A stretch of DNA of 42,516 nucleotides from JBKXSZ01 sp047017005 (lineage in GTDB: Bacteria; Bacillota; Clostridia; TANB77; CAG-508). The position numbers and the translations under genes were made by a program. The notes under the pieces were generated by a model. The model was given only the letters and a program-made list of their open reading frames with translations. It was not told where the DNA came from and made no database searches. Of this stretch, positions 15,519 to 24,401 are shown piece by piece (within the stretch, counting starts at the first letter, position 1; each line of letters starts with the position of its first letter). Where the stretch lies: positions 1 to 42,516 of the forward strand of contig JBKXSZ010000012.1 of assembly GCA_047017005.1 (NCBI GenBank), in the 5' to 3' direction.

Positions 15519-15584
15519 GTGTTAACACCTCTCCTATATTTTTCTCTTCTTTTGCTAATATATTTTTTCCTACTTTATCTTTTC

Positions 15585-16190
15585 TTATGCTCTTTTATCC
15601 ATAATACCATCAATTAATCCATATTTTAATGCTTCTTCTGCTGTCATGTAATTGTCTCTTTCTGTATCCCTATTGATAATTTCTAATGGTTGGCCTGTTC
15701 TTTCACTTAATAACTTGTTTAATTTTTCTCTTGTTCTTACCATGTGGTCTGCATGTATCTTTATTTCTGTTGTCTGTCCAGAAATTCCGCCACCACCGAT
15801 TAATGGTTGGTGAATTAGTATTTCAGAATTTGGTGTTGCAAATCTTTTTCCTTTTTCTCCACATGCAAGAAGTACTGCTCCCATACTTGCTGCCATTCCT
15901 ACACAGATAGTAGAAACTGGGCATTTTATATAGTTCATCGTATCTACAATTGCCATACCATCTGTAATAGACCCACCTGGGCTGTTGATATATAGACTGA
16001 TTTCTCTATCTGGGTCTTCAGATTCTAGGAATAATAGTTGTGCAATAACAACTCCTGCAGATGATGCATCTACTTGTTCCCCTAAAAAAATAATTCTGTC
16101 TTTTAATAGTCTTGAAAAGATGTCGTAAGATCTTTCTCCTTTACTTGTTTGTTCAATTACGTATGGTACTAAACTGTTCTTTTCTTTCAT
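15585..16190 (-). CDS. clpP: ATP-dependent Clp protease proteolytic subunit ClpP
   Basis: 201 aa, the length of a canonical ClpP. Serine protease that forms the tetradecameric chamber and degrades substrates delivered by ClpX. The catalytic residues are visible: Ser102 in GMAASMGAVLL, His127 in EILIHQPLIGG, and the Asp of the NRDTERDNYMTAEEA motif (Asp175). The YINSPGGSITDGMAI oxyanion-hole segment is intact. AAAGGAGG 10 bases before the ATG. It is encoded between trigger factor and clpX, the classic Firmicutes order. Confidence 0.98.
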   Translation of the reverse strand: MKEKNSLVPYVIEQTSKGERSYDIFSRLLKDRIIFLGEQVDASSAGVVIAQLLFLESEDPDREISLYINSPGGSITDGMAIVDTMNYIKCPVSTICVGMAASMGAVLLACGEKGKRFATPNSEILIHQPLIGGGGISGQTTEIKIHADHMVRTREKLNKLLSERTGQPLEIINRDTERDNYMTAEEALKYGLIDGIMDKRA

Positions 16191-16247
16191 TTCTTTTTTC
16201 CTCCTTTGATTTAATCATATGCTTTTATTATCTATCGAATAAACGGT

Positions 16248-16304
16248 AAAAAGTCAGAGGTTTTTATGTATTTAATTTTAAAAAACTTCCTACCTCCAAC
16301 TTTT
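16248..16304 (-). terminator. Possible attenuating hairpin between tig and clpP
   Basis: Minus strand AAAAGTTGGAGGT pairs with ACCTCTGACTTTT over 13 bp (two G-U), with a 31-base loop and a short U-run. It could partly terminate tig transcripts or stabilise a processed end. The long loop makes it a weak call. Confidence 0.35.
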
Positions 16305-16316
16305 ATACCTTTTCTT

Positions 16317-17600
16317 CTATTTTATTTTAGCATTGTCTACGATAAATTGAATTGCTTTTTCTGTTTTCATGTTGTTTTCAATATAGTTTTTAATGTTTTC
16401 GTTTTTTATTAATTCATCTGCATTCTTACCGTATCCTTTTGCCACTTCTTCTAATTTTTCTTTCACTTCTTTTTCGTCTACTTTAATGTCTTCTGCCTTT
16501 ACAATAGCTTCTAATACAAGTCTTGATTTTACACTATTTTTAGCTTGTTCTTCATATTCTTTTCTAACATCTGCTTCTGTTTTTCCCATCATTTTTAAGT
16601 AAGCATCTAATGTTAATCCTTGATAACTTAATCTTTGTTCAATATCTTTTAACATGTTATCAATTTCTGTATCTACCATTCCAGATGGAATTTCTAATTC
16701 TGTTGCATCTGTTACTGCTTTGATTGCAGCTTCTTCTGTTTCATATTTTGCTCTTGATGTGTTTTCTGTTTCTAATTTTTCTTTAATGCTAGCTTTTAAT
16801 TCTTTTAAAGAATCAAATTCACTAACATCTTTTGCAAATTCGTCATCAATTTCTGGTAATTCTTTTTTCTTAATTTCATGAACTGTTACTTTGAAGTTTG
16901 CGTCTTTTCCAGCTAAATCTTTTGAAAAGTATTCCTCTGGGAAAGTTACTTTAATATCTTTTACTTCATCTATTTTCATTCCTACTACTTGTTCTTCAAA
17001 TCCTGGTATGAAAGTTTTAGAACCTAATACTAATTCATGATTTTCTGCTGTTCCACCTTCAAATTTAACTCCATCAACAGAACCTTCAAAATCAATTACA
17101 GTAGTATCTCCTTCTTGAGCTGGTCTGTCTTCTACATTAACTAATCTTGAATTCCTTTCTGCCATATGAGAAAGTTCATGTTCAATGTCTTCATCAGATA
17201 CAGTATACTCAATTTTCTTTAAAGATATACCTTTATATTTTCCTGGTTTTACTTCTGGTTTTGTTTGAACAACTGCAGTAAATATTAAGTCTTTTCCTTT
17301 TCCGATTTCTTTTATTTCGATATCTGGCATACTTACTGCTTCTATTTTATTCTCTTCTATTGCTTTTGGATACACTTCTTGTAATATTTCATTAAAAGTA
17401 TCCTCATAGAAAATTTCATCTCCGTAGAACTTTTCTACAATATGCATTGGAGCTTTTCCTTTTCTAAATCCTGGTATATTAAAGTATTTAGCTGTTTTGA
17501 AATATACTTTTTTCATCGCTTCTTCAAATTTAGTAGCTTCTACTGTAAATTCTAATTTTACTTCATTTGCTTTATCTGTCTTTTCTACTTTTACACTCAT
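16317..17600 (-). CDS. tig: Trigger factor (ribosome-associated chaperone, FKBP-type PPIase)
   Basis: 427 aa, the family's normal size. It binds ribosomal protein uL23 at the tunnel exit and shields nascent chains. The ribosome-binding signature is intact near residue 42 (FNIPGFRKGKAP). The FKBP-like prolyl isomerase domain follows (GDTTVIDFEGSVDGVKFEGG ... LVLGSKTFIPGFEEQVVGMK, about 165-225) and the helical C-terminal chaperone arms come after. AAAGGATG lies 11 bases before the ATG. First gene of the operon with clpP and clpX. Confidence 0.98.
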   Translation of the reverse strand: MSVKVEKTDKANEVKLEFTVEATKFEEAMKKVYFKTAKYFNIPGFRKGKAPMHIVEKFYGDEIFYEDTFNEILQEVYPKAIEENKIEAVSMPDIEIKEIGKGKDLIFTAVVQTKPEVKPGKYKGISLKKIEYTVSDEDIEHELSHMAERNSRLVNVEDRPAQEGDTTVIDFEGSVDGVKFEGGTAENHELVLGSKTFIPGFEEQVVGMKIDEVKDIKVTFPEEYFSKDLAGKDANFKVTVHEIKKKELPEIDDEFAKDVSEFDSLKELKASIKEKLETENTSRAKYETEEAAIKAVTDATELEIPSGMVDTEIDNMLKDIEQRLSYQGLTLDAYLKMMGKTEADVRKEYEEQAKNSVKSRLVLEAIVKAEDIKVDEKEVKEKLEEVAKGYGKNADELIKNENIKNYIENNMKTEKAIQFIVDNAKIK

Positions 17601-17655
17601 TTTAATTCTTCATCCTTTCTTATTGCTATTTCTCTAAACATAATTTAGCTTTTAT

Positions 17656-17683
17656 ATTATATCACCTTTTCGATATATTGCAA
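17656..17683 (-). promoter_or_regulatory. Promoter of tig-clpP-clpX
   Basis: Minus strand TTGCAA (17678-17683), 16-base spacer, TATAAT (17656-17661), a near-consensus vegetative promoter 55 bases before the tig start. No CtsR- or HrcA-type operator is recognisable nearby. Confidence 0.7.
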
Positions 17684-17737
17684 GCCTTTTTAAGGCTTTT
17701 ATACTTCTCTTCCTGTAAAAATATTCTATTTAATGCA

Positions 17738-17764
17738 AAAGAAGGATTCTTGTCCTTCTTTACT
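17738..17764 (-). terminator. Terminator after the metallophosphoesterase gene
   Basis: Minus strand AAAGAAGGA CAAGAA TCCTTCTTT followed by TTGC: a 9-bp perfect stem with a 6-base loop, about 190 bases after the gene at 17951. The stretch between (17765-17950) shows nothing else. Confidence 0.6.
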
Positions 17765-17950
17765 TTCTCATTTTCTTATTTTTCGTTCTTAAAATGTTTC
17801 TATTTTATTTCCTTTTCTTTATTAATAAAAATCATTTTATTATCACAAGTATATAAATAAATAGAATGGCAATACTACAATTTTTTCTATGGTACTATAC
17901 TTTTTCGAAATATCCATAATCATTTTCTGCAATTCTTTGTTCGTCTGTTA

Positions 17951-18661
17951 TTATTCTTTTATTTTTTCTAACTTAAAATCTAGATAATCCGAGCTTATTA
18001 ATTTTAACTCAATACCCTCTACTTCTCCTTCTATTGCTTCTTTATGCCCTTGTCCATGTAAGTGCCCATATAAGCAAATTTTCACGTTATATTGTTTCAT
18101 CAATTCCATAAAATCACTTTTCTGTAATATACCTTCATGATTTCGGTAAACTGGTGGATAATGCATACAAACAATAATCTCTTTTTCCGTTCCATATTTT
18201 GATATTCCATCTTTTAGGGATAATTCTAATCGGTTCAGTTCTCTTTTTAAGATTTTAGCATCATTTTCTAAATCTTTTAAATTCCATCCTCTTGTACCGC
18301 ATATGATAGTACCTTCTATTAAATAGCTGTTGTTGTATAGAAAACTAATCTCTTCAAAATGATTCTCTCTTAAAAAATTTCGCATATTGGTAACCGTAGT
18401 CCACCAATAGTCATGGTTTCCTTTTAATAGTATTTTTCTGCCTGGTAGCTTTGTTAAATATTGAAAGTCTTTATTTGTATCTTCTAAGTTCATTGCCCAT
18501 GAAAAGTCCCCTGGCAAAAGTACAGTATCTTGACTTGATACCTTTTTTTCCCAGTCTTTTTTTATCTTTTCATCATGTTTCGTCCAATTCTCTCCGAAAA
18601 TATCCATTGGTTTATTCTCTCCAAAAGATAAATGAAGGTCTCCTATTGCAAAAATAGCCAT
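17951..18661 (-). CDS. Calcineurin-like metallophosphoesterase
   Basis: 236 aa. All metal-binding motifs of the calcineurin-like superfamily are present in order: GDLHLSFG (7-14), GDFSWAMN (about 51-58), GNHDYWW (81-87), CMHYPPVYRNHEG and YGHLHGQGH near the C terminus. The combination with the Trp pair after GNHD fits the COG1768-type predicted phosphohydrolases of Firmicutes, whose substrate is not established. AGAGGAAG precedes the ATG. It follows tsaD by 61 bases and is probably co-transcribed with it. Confidence 0.92.
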   Translation of the reverse strand: MAIFAIGDLHLSFGENKPMDIFGENWTKHDEKIKKDWEKKVSSQDTVLLPGDFSWAMNLEDTNKDFQYLTKLPGRKILLKGNHDYWWTTVTNMRNFLRENHFEEISFLYNNSYLIEGTIICGTRGWNLKDLENDAKILKRELNRLELSLKDGISKYGTEKEIIVCMHYPPVYRNHEGILQKSDFMELMKQYNVKICLYGHLHGQGHKEAIEGEVEGIELKLISSDYLDFKLEKIKE

Positions 18662-18722
18662 CTATTCTTCCTCTTTCTACTTCTTTTCCTCTATCATTAT
18701 GGTATCTTCTCATTTTTTACTT

Positions 18723-19719
18723 CTATAGCTTTAAATTTGGTACTGCATTTAAATCTAGTCCATCTCTTTTTCCTGCAAGAAAATTATAGTAACCTGCCGA
18801 GGCAATCATAGCTGCATTATCCGTACATAGTTTTAGGTCTGGCATATATACCTTAATTCCGTTTTCTTCTAACTTTAAAAATTCTGCTCGGATATAGCTA
18901 TTGGCTGATACTCCTCCCGCTAAAGTAATCGTTTTTATATTTGTTTTTTTAATTGCTTTTTCTACATTTTCCATTAATGTCTCGGTTACTGTCTTTTGGA
19001 AACTAGCACATAAATCGGCTTTATTAATATCTGGGTTCTTATGATGTAAATTAATCACAGCTGTTTTAATTCCACTAAAACTAAAGTCTAGTGTGTCATC
19101 ATTAAAATGCGTTTTGGGTAGTGAAATAATAGGTTGTCCTTGTTTGGCTAAATTGTCTACTTTTGGTCCTCCTGGATATCCGAAGACCTACTACTCTTGC
19201 TACTTTATCAAAAGATTCTCCGATAGCGTCATCACGTGTTTTTCCTAATACTTCAAATTCTGTATAATCTTTTACATGAACTAGTTGCGTATTTCCTCCA
19301 GACATCATAACGCAAAGAAATGGCGGTTTTAATTCTGGATATGTAATATAGTTAGCTGCAATATGCCCTTGTATATGGTTTGTGCCTACTAAAGGAATAT
19401 TTTGTGCAAAACTTAATGCTTTTGCATATGAAAGTCCTACCAAAAGAGCTCCTACTAATCCTGGTCCATAAGTTGGACAGATGGCATCTATCTGTTCTAT
19501 CGAGATATTAGCTTCTTTTAACGCTTCCTTTACAACTCCTGAAATTACTTCGGTATGACATCTCGATGCAATTTCTGGTACAACACCTCCATATAGTTCG
19601 TGAATATTAATTTGTGAATTTACAATGTTAGAAAATATCTCTCTTCCATTCTTTACAACCGATGCAGCTGTTTCATCGCAACTTGATTCAATTCCTAATG
19701 TATAAATATCTTTTTCCAT
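18723..19719 (-). CDS. tsaD: tRNA N6-threonylcarbamoyladenosine transferase TsaD, split by a +1 frameshift
   Basis: TsaD with TsaB and TsaE makes t6A37 on ANN-reading tRNAs and is usually essential. Start at 19719 (AAGGAG upstream); GIESSCDETAASVV, EIASRCHTEVI, PGLVGALLVGLSYAKAL and the metal-binding TNHIQGHIAANY are intact. The frame breaks after KVARVVGL: codons read GGT CTT CGG ATA, whereas removing the single C at 19182 restores the canonical GLGYPGGPKVDNLAKQG and the rest through FSFSGIKTAV, TLAGGVSANS and CTDNAAMIASAGY to the stop at 18723 (about 331 aa in total). Most likely a sequence error or a strain-specific lesion; the CUU-C-rare-codon context also allows +1 slippage. Confidence 0.9.
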
Positions 19720-19798
19720 GTTTCTCCTTTTTCTTTTTTCATTTCATTCTTATTTCTAATTCTGTTTTCTTTGATTCTACTTTCTCTATATTTTTCTT

Positions 19799-20533
19799 TT
19801 AGAATAATTGGAATACTCCTCCCACTACAGCATTAAGACCTGCTGCAATTCCCTGAATAGCTGGTGAAATTATCATGCTTGCAATTGGTGTAATCCATAT
19901 AATTAAAAAGATAATATAGAATAACTGCATATGGTCTTGTACCCATACTTTTGCATTGTATGGTAAGAAATGCATTACTATTTTAGAACCATCTAATGGT
20001 GGAAGTGGTATTAAATTAAATACTCCTAATCCAATATTAACAAATACAATACTTTGAAGGATTGTCATCACTATAATTCCCACTTGAGAAAGGGTAAATG
20101 TAGTTGGTGCAAAAGTTCCTACTGCATAAAATATAATCGTGAATACAAGTGCTAATAACATATTCATTAAAGGTCCTGCAAAAGCAACTATAGCTTCTCC
20201 TGCTGTCATTGATACTTTTCTATCAAAATTTCTAGGATTAATTTCTACCGGTTTTCCCCATCCAATACCAGCAAATAGCAACATAACAAATCCAAATGGG
20301 TCAATATGACTTAAAGGATTTAGATTTAATCTACCTTGTCTTCTTGGAGTATCATCTCCTAATTTATCTGCTGCATATGCGTGTGCAAATTCGTGAAATG
20401 TTAATGCAATAAATACTCCTGGAAGTGTTAATAGTAAGCTTACTAAATTAAAACCTCCATTTAGTAAATTAGTAATTACCATAATCACTAGGATTACATA
20501 TAAAAAAGTGTTGTTATATCCATATCCAAACAT
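19799..20533 (-). CDS. Site-2-protease-like M50 zinc metallopeptidase
   Basis: 244 aa, polytopic membrane protein with about five to six helices. The zinc-binding HExxH sits in the membrane segment FIALTFHEFAHAYAADKLGD (about residue 43), and the second metal-ligand motif NLIPLPPLDGSKI is near 175. The pattern is that of the YwhC/S2P-type family, lacking PDZ or CBS domains. Such proteases cut membrane-spanning substrates within the bilayer; its substrate is unknown. AAAGGAAG lies 9 bases before the ATG. It probably heads a transcript with tsaD and the phosphoesterase (80-base gap). Confidence 0.93.
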   Translation of the reverse strand: MFGYGYNNTFLYVILVIMVITNLLNGGFNLVSLLLTLPGVFIALTFHEFAHAYAADKLGDDTPRRQGRLNLNPLSHIDPFGFVMLLFAGIGWGKPVEINPRNFDRKVSMTAGEAIVAFAGPLMNMLLALVFTIIFYAVGTFAPTTFTLSQVGIIVMTILQSIVFVNIGLGVFNLIPLPPLDGSKIVMHFLPYNAKVWVQDHMQLFYIIFLIIWITPIASMIISPAIQGIAAGLNAVVGGVFQLF

Positions 20534-20622
20534 ATTTTTAACTTCCTTTCTTTTGGTATTATCCTCTTCTACTCCTAAGACCTTTTTCTTTTTGTGTTCT
20601 CCTTTATTTTCTAATAAAGAAA

Positions 20623-20642
20623 CAGGAATCTCTTCCTGCTTA
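20623..20642 (-). terminator. Small terminator-like hairpin
   Basis: Minus strand CAGGAA GAGA TTCCTG followed by TTTCTTT. It separates the acquired mgtA segment from the downstream site-2 protease gene. The stem has only 6 bp. Confidence 0.5.
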
Positions 20643-20802
20643 CTTTCTTCGTGTTTTCTAGTTTAATTACCTTATTGAACAAATATATGTGGCATTTATT
20701 TATCAAAAAGCTTTTTAATCCTACGCCACTTAATTCTTTAAAACTGTTTAAAACTATTAACATTTTGTAACTTTATCTATTATACCATATATTAAAAATT
20801 TA

Positions 20803-21060
20803 TCAATTATTTTTCAAATATCTATAAAAGAAATAACTCGCATTTCTTTGTAATACAACAGGACTAACTCCATTTTCTATACATCTAGTTGCAAAAGTTT
20901 TTCTTAACATATGTAAATTTAATCTACTTTTTTTCACATCACATTCATAAATCTTTTTTCCTTTACATTTATGCCAACTTTTACTCCTGTAATCTCTATA
21001 GTATTAGATGAAATCTTGAAGTCAATATCATCTATAGTATCAACAAATTTCCAGTTACTT
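20803..21060 (-). pseudogene. C-terminal fragment of a tyrosine recombinase (integrase)
   Basis: Minus strand ending in TGA at 20803-20805 reads KKSRLNLHMLRKTFATRCIE then NGVSPVVLQ, the box II signature H-x-L-R-x-T-F-A-T of phage/transposon integrases with its catalytic His and Arg. Upstream, in another frame, IDFKISSNTIEITGVK fits the strand region before box II. The normal continuation (LGH and the catalytic Tyr about 30 residues on) is missing and replaced by RNASYFFYRYLKNN. It is a dead remnant just downstream of mgtA. The gene-free stretch 20534-21111 holds only this and the hairpin at 20623. Confidence 0.75.
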
Positions 21061-21111
21061 TTTCACTGTTTAAAAATTGGTTCATAAAGATATTTTATTT
21101 AAGAGTTTTGA

Positions 21112-23826
21112 TTACAATAACTCACCATATTTACGAATGTATAATTTTTTAGCAATAGTTGCCAAAATCATATAGCCAATAATTATTCCAAAAAGCCATA
21201 GAAAATACACAGCAGGAAGTACTGTTAAACCAAGCATAGAAGCAATTGGTGTAAATGGAATAATAGTTAAAACTGTAATTCCTGCAAATGTTAGCAAGGT
21301 TACAGGAAGTGATGCTCTGCTTTGAATAAATGGTATTTTTGGAGTCCTAATCATATGTATAACAAGTGTTTGACTCCACATTGATTCAACAAACCAACCT
21401 GTTTGAAATAATGCTACGTATAACATTTTCATTGATGGATCAGTAAGCTGTGAATATAATTGACCACCAGTAATCATAGGGCAAATCACAAAATACATAA
21501 GTATATATGTAATTATATCAAACACAGAGCTTGTTGGTCCAATCCAAATCATAAACCTACCTATACCATCAGCATTCCATTTTCGTGGAGATTTTAAATA
21601 TTCCTTATCAACATTATCCCAAGGAATTGCTGTGCAAGAAATATCATAAATTAAATTCAATAAAATAAGTTGAATTGAAGCCATTGGTATAAATGGTAAA
21701 AATGCACTTGCTGTAAGAACAGAAAACATATTTCCAAAATTGGATGAAGCAGTCATTTTAATATACTTTATCATATTAGCATATGTTTTTCTTCCTTCTA
21801 TAATACCATCATTAACAACGTTTAAATCTTTTTCAAGTAAAATTACATCAGATGATTCCTTTGCAATATCAACAGCTGTGTCAACAGAAATTCCAACATC
21901 TGCTTCCTTCATTGCTGCTGCATCATTTATTCCATCGCCCATATAACCAACAATGTGATTATGTTCTCTTAATACTCTAACAACTCGTGATTTTTGAGAT
22001 GGAGAAAGTTTCGCAAGTACAGTAGTTTTTTCTGCTCTTTCATACAACTCATCATCTGTTAAATCATCTAATTGTGAACCAAGAAGCACTTCATCAGCCT
22101 CTAACCCTACTCGATTACATATACAGCAAGCTACTTTTTCATTATCTCCAGTTAAAATCTTAACTCTAACTCCATTATCACTAAGTTGTTTAATGGCACT
22201 TAGTGTTGATGTCTTTGGTGGATCTAAAAGAGCGAGGAATCCAATTAAAACCATATCTGTTTCATCCTCAACTGAAAATTCACCAACAGGAGATGGATTA
22301 GTTTTGTGGGCAACAGCTATTACTCTCATACCCTTTGCATTAAATTCATCAGATTTTTTTAAAATATAGTTTTTCTTTTCTTCTGAAAGACTGCAAACCT
22401 CTCCATCAATCTCTGCCCAAGAACAGCATTTAAGCATTTCTTCAACTGCTCCCTTAGTTACCATTTGTGTTTTACCTGTTTTGTCCGCAACAACAACGCT
22501 CATTCTTCTTCGATTAAAATCAAATGGAATTTCGTCAACCTTATTGTATTGTTCTTTTATTGAACTTGATCCATATTCGTCTTGCTTTTCAATAATAGCT
22601 AAGTCGATTAAGTTCTTTAATCCTGTTTGAAAATAGCTATTTAAATATGCGTGGCGAAGAACTCTTGCATTTTCATTACCATTCAAATCCAAGTGATATT
22701 CTAACACTATCTTATCCTGTGTTAATGTTCCTGTTTTATCAGTACATAAAATATCAATAGCACCAAGATTTTGAATTGCATTTAGGTTTTTAACTATAAC
22801 CTTTTTCTTACTCATAGTAACAGAACCTTTAGCAAGTCCTGTCGTAACAATCATTGGTAGCATTTCAGGAGTAAGACCAACAGCGATTGAAATCGCGAAT
22901 AAGGTTGCTTCCATCCAATTGCCCTTTGTAAATCCGTTAATAAATAGAACAACTGGCACCATAACCAACATAAAACGTATTAAAACCCAAGAAACTGAGT
23001 TTACCCCCTTTTCAAATGATGACTTTGGTGGTTCGGTATTTAATTCTCCTGCTAATGTGCCAAGTAATGTATTATCTCCCACGGAAATAACTACTGCCTT
23101 TGCACTACCGCTTATAACATTACTTCCCATAAAAGCAAGATTATTCATTTCTGTAATTGCAATTTTACTATTATCAACATAAATGATGTTGCTTGTTTTT
23201 TCAACCGGTTCACTTTCACCAGTTAATGATGATTGACTAACGAACAAGTCCTTACATTCTAAAATGCGAACGTCTGCTGGTATCATATCACCAGCACTTA
23301 AATAGACAATATCACCTTTAACTATTTCGTCAATTTCAATTTCATTTTTACCATCTTCAATTCTTTCAATACAAGCTGTTGTATGTATCATTTTTGAAAG
23401 TTTTTCTGCAGCATTACCACTTCTTGTTTCTTGAACAAAACGTAATATTCCGCTAATCATAACCATTATTGTAATTATCATAACTGTTACATAGTTTCTT
23501 TCCTCTGGAGAAACAAAAATAATATCTGTAAATGCGGATAATGTTGCTAATACAAATAGAATGATTGTAAAAGGATTTACAAAAGCGCCAAATAATTTTT
23601 TAAGTGTTGAGTCTTGCTTATTTTGTGTGATGATATTAGTACCATATTTATCTCTTGAATGGGTAACTCTATCCTTGCTCATTCCATTAGTTGTTGTGTT
23701 TAAACGATTTAAAATTTCTTCGTTTGAATGAGTCGCAGCAAAAATCATATCACTATTGTTTTTTTCATTTTTAACATAGTTTGTTACTATAGCTGCAGCT
23801 GTCATTCTTGTCTTATTTTTTTTCAT
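21112..23826 (-). CDS. mgtA: Magnesium-translocating P-type ATPase, MgtA/MgtB type
   Basis: 904 aa, the length of P3B-type Mg2+ importers. Order of motifs: TGES at 202-205 (actuator), GLTPEMLPM at about 317-325 (membrane helix 4, typical of Mg2+ ATPases), phosphorylated Asp363 in CTDKTGTLTQ, FDFNRRRMSVV (nucleotide-binding domain), KILTGDN and MGDGINDAAAMKEADVGISV, then the C-terminal helices. AGGAGGT is 8 bases before the ATG. The leader (23905-24202) carries two small ORFs and an attenuator-like hairpin, pointing to regulation by Mg2+ availability through leader translation. Codon use is slightly richer in GC-ending codons than in the neighbours and an integrase remnant follows, so it was probably acquired horizontally. 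Confidence 0.96.
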   Translation of the reverse strand: MKKNKTRMTAAAIVTNYVKNEKNNSDMIFAATHSNEEILNRLNTTTNGMSKDRVTHSRDKYGTNIITQNKQDSTLKKLFGAFVNPFTIILFVLATLSAFTDIIFVSPEERNYVTVMIITIMVMISGILRFVQETRSGNAAEKLSKMIHTTACIERIEDGKNEIEIDEIVKGDIVYLSAGDMIPADVRILECKDLFVSQSSLTGESEPVEKTSNIIYVDNSKIAITEMNNLAFMGSNVISGSAKAVVISVGDNTLLGTLAGELNTEPPKSSFEKGVNSVSWVLIRFMLVMVPVVLFINGFTKGNWMEATLFAISIAVGLTPEMLPMIVTTGLAKGSVTMSKKKVIVKNLNAIQNLGAIDILCTDKTGTLTQDKIVLEYHLDLNGNENARVLRHAYLNSYFQTGLKNLIDLAIIEKQDEYGSSSIKEQYNKVDEIPFDFNRRRMSVVVADKTGKTQMVTKGAVEEMLKCCSWAEIDGEVCSLSEEKKNYILKKSDEFNAKGMRVIAVAHKTNPSPVGEFSVEDETDMVLIGFLALLDPPKTSTLSAIKQLSDNGVRVKILTGDNEKVACCICNRVGLEADEVLLGSQLDDLTDDELYERAEKTTVLAKLSPSQKSRVVRVLREHNHIVGYMGDGINDAAAMKEADVGISVDTAVDIAKESSDVILLEKDLNVVNDGIIEGRKTYANMIKYIKMTASSNFGNMFSVLTASAFLPFIPMASIQLILLNLIYDISCTAIPWDNVDKEYLKSPRKWNADGIGRFMIWIGPTSSVFDIITYILMYFVICPMITGGQLYSQLTDPSMKMLYVALFQTGWFVESMWSQTLVIHMIRTPKIPFIQSRASLPVTLLTFAGITVLTIIPFTPIASMLGLTVLPAVYFLWLFGIIIGYMILATIAKKLYIRKYGELL

Positions 23827-23904
23827 TGTAAAATACCTCCTAAATTATAATGTGTTTTGACACTCTATTACAGGAAGTACGGTGCATAGAAGAAGAAATG
23901 TATA

Positions 23905-24012
23905 TCAATTAGTGAAAACATGAACATATACATGTCTTTGCATCACTATATTTAATTTTTTATTTCTACTTCGCCCTTTAGGCTTTGTACCGTCACTACT
24001 CCCTATGTCCAT
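23905..24012 (-). CDS. 35-aa leader ORF 2 upstream of mgtA
   Basis: MDIGSSDGTKPKGRSRNKK, continuing LNIVMQRHVYVHVFTN to a TGA 78 bases before mgtA. GAGGTGAG lies 5 bases before the ATG, a better site than most chance ORFs have. The coding sequence itself contains inverted repeats (TAGTGA with TCACTA; ACATG with CATGT; a stretch near GAAGTAGAAAT with ATTTCTTCTTC beyond the stop), so translation and folding would compete. Leader peptides control mgtA in enterobacteria; this one is unrelated in sequence and its function is inferred from position. Confidence 0.55.
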   Translation of the reverse strand: MDIGSSDGTKPKGRSRNKKLNIVMQRHVYVHVFTN

Positions 24013-24052
24013 GTTTTCTCACCTCGATTCGCTTTATATTTTAAAAATTGGC

Positions 24053-24094
24053 ATAAAAATACCACCGTTAAAAATTTTATCTTTAAACGATGGC
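24053..24094 (-). terminator. Attenuator-like hairpin in the mgtA leader
   Basis: Minus strand CCATCGTT (24086-24093) pairs with AACGGTGG (24062-24069), then TATTTTTATG. It lies between leader ORF 1 and leader ORF 2, so it would stop transcription before mgtA. The preceding bases TAGCCAT can alternatively pair with ATGGCTA inside leader ORF 1 (about 24161-24167), which would break the stem. Confidence 0.6.
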
Positions 24095-24124
24095 TACATA
24101 ATATAAAAATCTTCACACAAAAAA

Positions 24125-24202
24125 TCAGTTGCAACATAAAGTGTTTACAACATCACATAGCCATATTTGTTTTAAGATAACACTACTTCGACCACTGTCC
24201 AT
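24125..24202 (-). CDS. 25-aa leader ORF 1 upstream of mgtA
   Basis: MDSGRSSVILKQIWLCDVV then NTLCCN and TGA. AAAGGAAG precedes the ATG at about 9 bases. It shares the opening MD-G-x-S with leader ORF 2. Inside it ATGGCTA is an exact complement of TAGCCAT at the foot of the downstream hairpin, and its last codons form a separate hairpin (GTTGTAA with TTGCAAC). A ribosome on this ORF would decide which pairing forms. Confidence 0.5.
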   Translation of the reverse strand: MDSGRSSVILKQIWLCDVVNTLCCN

Positions 24203-24277
24203 TGTATACACTTCCTTTCTAAACTAATTTTTTATTGCATATTATATATCACAATCAAATTATTTTGTCAACAACAA

Positions 24278-24310
24278 ATTTCTAACTATTATTTCTAACT
24301 ATTATTTCTA
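24278..24310. repeat. Short tandem repeat, 13-base unit x 2.5
   Basis: ATTTCTAACTATT occurs twice in a row at 24278-24303 and partly a third time. It lies in the 200-base gap before the mgtA leader; replication slippage is the simplest origin. Confidence 0.7.
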
Positions 24311-24360
24311 AACATATAACTATAATCAATAAACCCAAAATAAATTTATCCAATAAATAT

Positions 24361-24400
24361 GTAATTGTACTAAACTGCTGTCGCAATTTAGTACAATTAC
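24361..24400. terminator. 14-bp perfect inverted repeat after the kinase gene
   Basis: GTAATTGTACTAAA and TTTAGTACAATTAC pair perfectly around a 12-base loop, ending two bases before the stop codon region of the HipA-like gene. It has only a weak U-run, but in this place it is most likely a transcription terminator or an mRNA 3' end protector. Confidence 0.65.
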
Positions 24401-24401
24401 A

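Noticed and set aside
17601..17735. AAGCCTT/AAGGCTT hairpin upstream of the tig promoter as a terminator
   Set aside because: Short stem without a gene ending close by on either strand; it probably only borders the promoter.
23840..24210. M-box (ykoK) riboswitch upstream of mgtA
   Set aside because: I could not find the conserved M-box blocks; the region is better explained by two leader ORFs and hairpins.
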